Source: JACMRP01 sp047302465 (GTDB lineage Bacteria > Bdellovibrionota > Bdellovibrionia > Bdellovibrionales > Bdellovibrionaceae). Taken from it: a stretch of 64,000 nucleotides of DNA. Under the pieces are notes generated by a model. It was given only the letters and a program-made list of their open reading frames with translations, did no database searches and had not been told where the DNA came from. Below are positions 59,767 through 64,000 of the stretch, piece after piece (the stretch's first letter is position 1; each line of letters opens with the position of its first letter). The DNA lies in NCBI RefSeq assembly GCF_047302465.1, contig NZ_CP178621.1, positions 558,001-622,000 of the forward strand, in the 5' to 3' direction. The translations under genes and the position numbers were made by a program.

Positions 59767-60495
59767 ATGCTGAGAATACTCATCGCGGTCTTCATCTTTA
59801 TTTTTACCTCTTCCGCTTTTGCGGCTTTGGACTTCCCACAGAATCTGAATGCTTCTGAACGCAAAACAGCTTTGAGTATCTTGGGTTTCGGCACGGCTTC
59901 GAAGCTGCTTTCAAGCCCTTACCCTTTGGGTGGTTTTCACGGCGTCGAAGTTGGGATGACCAGCGAGTATATTCCTTTAGCAGATCTTGCAGGCTTGGGA
60001 ACAAAATCCAATTCGAAAACGGATCTGAATTATTTCAATTTGATGCTTGGAAAAGGTCTTTTCTATAACCTGGATCTTTTCGTGCATTTCATTCCGATGC
60101 CACAGGATGAGTCTGTGTCAGGTTACGGAGCCCAATTGCGTTGGGGCTTTTACGAAACGAAGTTCATGCCTGCAGCTTTAAGCTTAGTCGTGCATGGTTC
60201 GGGTACCAACATCAATAATCTTTTAGGAGCTGAAACCACCGGCGTGGACCTCGTCGGTTCCGTGAACATGAGAGACGTGTCTTTGTTCTTTGGTATCGGG
60301 CAAGCGCGCTCGGTCGGAACTTTCGTTGGCGGCGCTGATGGTGTCACCGATACAGGCAACACGGAATCCGCAGACGTCTATTCACCACATACGATGTTTG
60401 GTATTAGCATCAAGATGGCAAGCGTCTTCATCGCCTTGGAAGTAGACCGCTACGTGCAATCGACATACGCAGGTAAACTCGGCGTCCGCTTCTAA
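59767..60495 (+). CDS. Putative outer-membrane or exported protein
   Basis: 242 residues from ATG 59767; a frame from 59749 is less likely. Signal peptide MLRILIAVFIFIFTSSAFA. The mature part has alternating patterns and glycine turns consistent with a beta barrel (LPLGGFHGVEVGMTSEYI-like start, FIALEVDRYVQSTYAGKLGVRF at the end). Family not recognised. Convergent with rfaE2, with their stops adjacent and no terminator between. Confidence 0.68.
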   Translation: MLRILIAVFIFIFTSSAFAALDFPQNLNASERKTALSILGFGTASKLLSSPYPLGGFHGVEVGMTSEYIPLADLAGLGTKSNSKTDLNYFNLMLGKGLFYNLDLFVHFIPMPQDESVSGYGAQLRWGFYETKFMPAALSLVVHGSGTNINNLLGAETTGVDLVGSVNMRDVSLFFGIGQARSVGTFVGGADGVTDTGNTESADVYSPHTMFGISIKMASVFIALEVDRYVQSTYAGKLGVRF

Positions 60496-60963
60496 TTATT
60501 TCTGAGCTTTTTCGATAAGTTTGGTCGTAGACTTACCGTCCACGAATTGCAGCGACATGACTTTGCCGCCGTTTGCGATGACGAAGTCAGAGCCTACGAT
60601 TTGCTCGATCTTCCAATCGCCACCCTTAACGAGAATGTCGGGCTTCACAGCTTTAATAAGTTTTTCCGGAGTGTCTTCGGTGAAAATGACTGTGAAATCT
60701 ACGCAACCCAAGGCCGCAAGAATTTCCGCACGGTCGGCTTCGATTTGCACGGGGCGAGTAGGGCCCTTCAAACGTTTCACGCTGGCATCGCTATTCACGC
60801 CGATAACAAGAATATCACCAAGCTTGCGGGCCTCTTGCAAATAGCGAACATGGCCGACATGAAGCAGATCAAAGCAGCCATTCGTGAAAACGATTTTTTT
60901 GTTTTGGGATTTGTAAGCAGCCAGATCCGTAGCGATTTTATCGAACTGAGAGACCTGGCCCAT
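60496..60963 (-). CDS. rfaE2: D-glycero-beta-D-manno-heptose 1-phosphate adenylyltransferase
   Basis: 155 residues. VFTNGCFDLLHVGHVRYL carries the HxGH nucleotidyltransferase motif; VIGVNSDASVKRLKGPTRPV and GGDWKIEQIVGSD match the HldE C-terminal domain. Makes ADP-heptose for LPS. It is a stand-alone domain, so the kinase half is encoded elsewhere. Supplies donors that GT9 enzymes such as those at 44199 and 45545 use. Confidence 0.93.
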   Translation of the reverse strand: MGQVSQFDKIATDLAAYKSQNKKIVFTNGCFDLLHVGHVRYLQEARKLGDILVIGVNSDASVKRLKGPTRPVQIEADRAEILAALGCVDFTVIFTEDTPEKLIKAVKPDILVKGGDWKIEQIVGSDFVIANGGKVMSLQFVDGKSTTKLIEKAQK

Positions 60964-60969
60964 AGAAAA

Positions 60970-61749
60970 CTAAACCTTTTTTACAAGACGAGCGCCAGTG
61001 ATTTCACCAGCAAGGTCTCTGTTCAAAAGAGCAGACAAGATCGGAAGCACGATAAAGCCGGTTGCAATCACAACCAATGAACGCGCCAACACGCGAACAG
61101 AGTACATTGCCGTGTTGATCTCTTCCGGTTGACCGATACGTTGTTCAAACGCCCACTCGCCAGGAGTTGAGCCCAAGAACATGCGGTTTACCAAAAGATA
61201 GATCAAGCTGACGGATGCTAAAAGAGCGAACGTCGAAAGATAGATCATGCCGCTTTCATCTGGATTTGAAAGGTTCGCGATCAAATCAGCTTTGGTCACC
61301 ATCAAAACGATGATCATGCAAAGAAGGCTGGCAGCGATAACAAGCATAGAATCCAAAAGCGCAGAAGACACATTCCAAACATCGGCTTTGTACTCTTCTA
61401 CTTTTGGAGCTGCTACTGGTTTAGTGGCCGCTTTGGCCGCAGACTTGTTTTCAAAATCCAAACGACGGTTTTTTTGCAAAGTCTTAAGGATTTCATCCAC
61501 CGCTGAAGAAGACGGAGAAGCCTCAGGCTCGATCGCTGGAGTTTGAGATTTGCGTGGAAGTGGTGGACGAAGTGGATCTACGGCTTCGTCTTCAAGAAGA
61601 GAAAGACCGGTTTGATTTAAGCTGAGTCCTGGTTTGGTCACTTCAAAAGAAGAATCAAGATCAGTTGTTTTAGGATTTGATGCTTTCTTTTTGTGAAAAC
61701 CCAGACCTTCCGTGAGGGGCTTAAACTCAAACTCTTCAAATGGATCCAT
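60970..61749 (-). CDS. RDD-like membrane protein
   Basis: 259 residues; ATG 61749 chosen for the AAGGGAG-type site just upstream. About 130 charged, disordered N-terminal residues, then an RDD-like membrane domain: VSSALLDSMLVIAASLL, FALLASVSLIYLLVNRMFLGSTPGEWAF and ARSLVVIATGFIVLPILSALL. The usual Arg-Asp-Asp positions are not all kept. Function unknown, inner membrane. Lies between rsmE and rfaE2. Confidence 0.75.
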   Translation of the reverse strand: MDPFEEFEFKPLTEGLGFHKKKASNPKTTDLDSSFEVTKPGLSLNQTGLSLLEDEAVDPLRPPLPRKSQTPAIEPEASPSSSAVDEILKTLQKNRRLDFENKSAAKAATKPVAAPKVEEYKADVWNVSSALLDSMLVIAASLLCMIIVLMVTKADLIANLSNPDESGMIYLSTFALLASVSLIYLLVNRMFLGSTPGEWAFEQRIGQPEEINTAMYSVRVLARSLVVIATGFIVLPILSALLNRDLAGEITGARLVKKV

Positions 61750-61778
61750 TCCATCTCCCTTTCCTGACACGTGAGGAA

Positions 61779-62540
61779 TCAACACATCAGATCAAAGTCA
61801 TACTTTAGGACGGAGACTAGGGCCATGCAAGCCGTTTCCACTCTCAAAACTTGGGATCCAAGTGTCACTGGATGAAGGGCCAGTTGTCGCATTTTTTCGA
61901 CTTCAGCAAAGGAGAAGCCTCCTTCGCTACCGACGAAGATCCAGACCTCTTTGGGCTTTTCCCCTATCTCGGCCTTCTTTTGGCGGAGATAGTCTTTAAC
62001 GCCCAGAGTTGACTGGCCCTCATAAGCAAAAAGACCCAATGCCGACGACTTCTGGTTAAATTTGCCTAAAAACTCATCAAGGGGCACGGCGGGGCTGATT
62101 TGCATAAGATCCCCGCGGCCACTTTGTTGGGTGGCCGAACGAACGATTTTATCCCAACGCTCGACCTTGTTTGCAGAAAGCGCATTGTGCGTGCGTACAA
62201 AACTAAATTCTGTAAAAAGAGGTTGAATGCTCTTCACACCAAGCTCGACGGCCTTTTCGACAACAGCATCCATAACCGGAAAACGCGAAACAGCTAAAGC
62301 CAAGTGAATATGTGGTTCCGGCAGAGCAGGAATTTGGCGCTCTTCCAAAATGCGGGCTTCAGCGTTTTTCTTACCAACAGTGATAACTTCCACCAAAAAC
62401 GCTTTACTGTCTTCGTTGAGGACTTCAAATTTGGATCCGACTTCTTGGCGGCAAACATCGAAAATATGATGAAAGGTATCGCCCGTGAAATTCACGCGAT
62501 CGCCGAAGTGATCCTTCTTTTCAATCCAGTAACGGCGCAT
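61779..62540 (-). CDS. rsmE: 16S rRNA (uracil-1498-N3)-methyltransferase
   Basis: 253 residues from ATG 62540, one base after the prmA stop. N-terminal PUA-like RRYWIEKKDHFGDRVNF; SPOUT knot features EKAVELGVKSIQPLFTEFS, FVGSEGGFSFAEV and LGSQVLRVETA. Methylates U1498 of 16S rRNA. Often next to prmA, as here. Confidence 0.95.
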   Translation of the reverse strand: MRRYWIEKKDHFGDRVNFTGDTFHHIFDVCRQEVGSKFEVLNEDSKAFLVEVITVGKKNAEARILEERQIPALPEPHIHLALAVSRFPVMDAVVEKAVELGVKSIQPLFTEFSFVRTHNALSANKVERWDKIVRSATQQSGRGDLMQISPAVPLDEFLGKFNQKSSALGLFAYEGQSTLGVKDYLRQKKAEIGEKPKEVWIFVGSEGGFSFAEVEKMRQLALHPVTLGSQVLRVETACMALVSVLKYDFDLMC

Positions 62541-62541
62541 A

Positions 62542-63459
62542 TTAGTCCTCTGCCTCGACTGTGACTTCTGGTTTTTGCACCCAGTAGCCAACCCATTCTT
62601 CTTTTTCAAGACGGCGCAGAACTTTCAAGTTTGAAGCTTCGATGAATTTTTCGAAGAACAAATTGTCTCTTTCAGTCAGGATTCCCGTTAGGAACAAGAA
62701 GCCACCTGGTTTCAGAACACGCAGAAGATCTTTGCGGATATTAATAAGCACGCCGTCGATGATGTTTGCAATCACGACGTCGTATTCGCCTTTGACCTCT
62801 TCAAGAAGAGCGTCCGAGATATCAATTTCTGGCATCTTGTTCAGCTTTACGTTTTCTTTAGCAACACGGCGAGCTTCAGGGTCGATCTCGATGCCTGTGA
62901 CTAAGCCAAAACCACTTTTTGCCGCAAGCATCGCAAGAATTGCCGTCCCAGTACCGACATCCAACAGAGTCCAGTTCGGAACTTCTTTTTTGTGCTTCTC
63001 AGCCAATTTGTGAACAAAGTAAGAAGCCATTTTTGTCGTTGCATGAGTGCCGGTTCCGAACGCCATTCCCGGATCGATAAAGATCGGATGTTCGCACTCA
63101 GCAGGCGTTTCAAGCCACGAAGGCACGATCCAAAAAGGACCAACGAGTTGAAAAGGTTTAAAACCTTTTTTCCACTCTTCGAGCCAATCTTTGTTTTCTT
63201 CTTCAAAGATTTTCCACTGAATATTTTTATCAAAAGATGAAAGTCCCGAGAAAAAGTTATCTTGAGGCTTTTCTAAAAAGAACACGTCCAACTCATGGGT
63301 TTTTACTGGTATCAAATCCGGATCGTATGTGAGATCTGGCTGAGTATAGGCAAGGGCTTCAGTAACACCGCTAGCTCCATGCTCGAAAGAATGGGTTGTG
63401 ATCTCGTCTTCAAGAAGAGTAGGGACTTGGCTCAGGCGAACGCGAAAATATGAGTTCAT
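62542..63459 (-). CDS. prmA: Ribosomal protein L11 methyltransferase
   Basis: 305 residues. FIDPGMAFGTGTHATTKM and LDVGTGTAILAMLAAKSG with the AdoMet loop, GIEIDPEARRVAKENV, VIANII: the PrmA pattern. Methylates ribosomal protein L11. First of the run prmA-rsmE-RDD-rfaE2, all leftward. Confidence 0.95.
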   Translation of the reverse strand: MNSYFRVRLSQVPTLLEDEITTHSFEHGASGVTEALAYTQPDLTYDPDLIPVKTHELDVFFLEKPQDNFFSGLSSFDKNIQWKIFEEENKDWLEEWKKGFKPFQLVGPFWIVPSWLETPAECEHPIFIDPGMAFGTGTHATTKMASYFVHKLAEKHKKEVPNWTLLDVGTGTAILAMLAAKSGFGLVTGIEIDPEARRVAKENVKLNKMPEIDISDALLEEVKGEYDVVIANIIDGVLINIRKDLLRVLKPGGFLFLTGILTERDNLFFEKFIEASNLKVLRRLEKEEWVGYWVQKPEVTVEAED

Positions 63460-63530
63460 AGGGTCGTAGTTGTGCCCTAAAAACCGCCGGGGGTCCAGCG
63501 GCGAGTGCTTTGTAAACTAAGATCTTAATT

Positions 63531-64000
63531 TTATTGAGCTTTGGCAGCGCCTGCGTCTGCAGTTTTTTCAAGCTTTTTAGGTTCAGCCGGGGCTACCGAT
63601 GCTGGCGCGGGTCCTTGAGGAGCCACTGCTACGACAACTGGTGCAGGGGCCGTTGTAGTTGCCGGTGCTGTTACCACGGCAACGACAGCTGTTTCTTTTG
63701 GAGCAATCACTTCAGCCGTTTTCTTTTTGTAAATAGGTTTGCTGTTGTCCATGAAAGCGCCTTTGATCTCGATCTTATCACCGTTCATCAGACCGGTTTG
63801 CTCGAGCATCGGCAACTCATCACGCGAAAGAAGTTTGTATTCGCGAGCAACAGAGACTTTGCCATAAGTTGCAATGATTCGAAGTTGACCCACAGGAACT
63901 TGGATTTCTCCGTAACTTTGAGAACCACTAGAATCACGCACTTGGATTTTACGAACAGCCGTGACTACGAGGTTTTTCTTAAGACCATCGGATTCGCCAC
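63531..64000 (-). CDS. Protein of unknown function, N-terminus outside the window
   Basis: The frame has no stop up to base 64000, so the gene starts beyond the right edge. Visible residues include VVTAVRKIQVRDSSGSQSYGEIQV and a beta-rich segment (GDKIEIKG), then an Ala/Pro/Val-rich tail (APATTTAPAPVVVAVAPQ) ending AGAAKAQ. Probably exported. Family not recognised from this fragment. Confidence 0.55.
   Translation of the reverse strand, partial: GESDGLKKNLVVTAVRKIQVRDSSGSQSYGEIQVPVGQLRIIATYGKVSVAREYKLLSRDELPMLEQTGLMNGDKIEIKGAFMDNSKPIYKKKTAEVIAPKETAVVAVVTAPATTTAPAPVVVAVAPQGPAPASVAPAEPKKLEKTADAGAAKAQ

Noticed and set aside
1..64000. tRNA, rRNA, CRISPR arrays, insertion sequences
   Set aside because: Scanning by eye for T-loops, repeat-spacer arrays and transposase motifs gave no candidate.

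Overview
The window looks like a chromosome segment of a Bdellovibrio-type predatory or predator-related bacterium (Bdellovibrionota). The evidence is indirect but consistent: several short flagellins in one region, a TIGR02147-type regulator, many small lipoproteins with clear lipoboxes, many enzymes acting on peptidoglycan, and moderate GC with dense, overlapping, mostly plus-strand operons. No marker gene (rRNA, tRNA) is present to settle the species, and I saw no CRISPR array, insertion sequence or prophage.

Layout. 1-4.6 kb: a truncated SpoIIE-like phosphatase with missing metal ligands, citrate synthase, then three secreted proteins, one with a metzincin zinc motif. 4.6-9.3 kb: an outer-membrane barrel divergent from a TIGR02147 regulator, an L,D-transpeptidase, a HIT protein and a VOC protein. 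9.3-12.5 kb: an accessory-looking patch with a glycine-rich surface protein and a beta-helix protein, flanked by two diverged copies of the same intergenic sequence. 12.5-18 kb: a compact chemotaxis-type operon (CheA, CheW-like, CheD-CheB fusion with a dead esterase domain) followed by a degenerate aldehyde dehydrogenase. 18-24 kb: lipoproteins, Ddl, ElbB, GNAT, ferredoxin and endonuclease III. 24-28.9 kb: a ThiBPQ-like ABC transporter and three tandem related lipoproteins. 29-31.5 kb: a 3D-domain lipoprotein, an XRE regulator and a PBP4-type carboxypeptidase.

31.5-51.6 kb is a motility region: three flagellins, FlaG, FliD, FliS and a FlgN/FliT-like chaperone, interrupted by a Ppx/GppA-like lipoprotein and an ArsR-type operon. 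Sigma-28 promoters of the form TAAAGTTT-N11-GCCGATAA can be read upstream of all three flagellins and of flaG. After the chaperones the same run of plus-strand genes continues into a TPR protein, a Maf-like protein, two GT9 glycosyltransferases, a small overlooked ORF, a histidine kinase, a receiver protein and housekeeping genes (rsmD, coaD, an aminotransferase). This order suggests flagellin glycosylation, which is an inference.

51.6-64 kb: two tandem von Willebrand-like lipoproteins, a DUF2802-like membrane protein, a Wzz-like protein, a polysaccharide-deacetylase lipoprotein, a YkgJ-type protein, unknown envelope proteins and a minus-strand housekeeping run (prmA, rsmE, RDD protein, rfaE2). 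Unexplained non-coding structure stands out at 37917-38075 (perfect 34-bp inverted repeat), 33758-34002 (seven consecutive hairpins after a flagellin gene) and 58445-58617 (GC-rich, foldable intergenic sequence).
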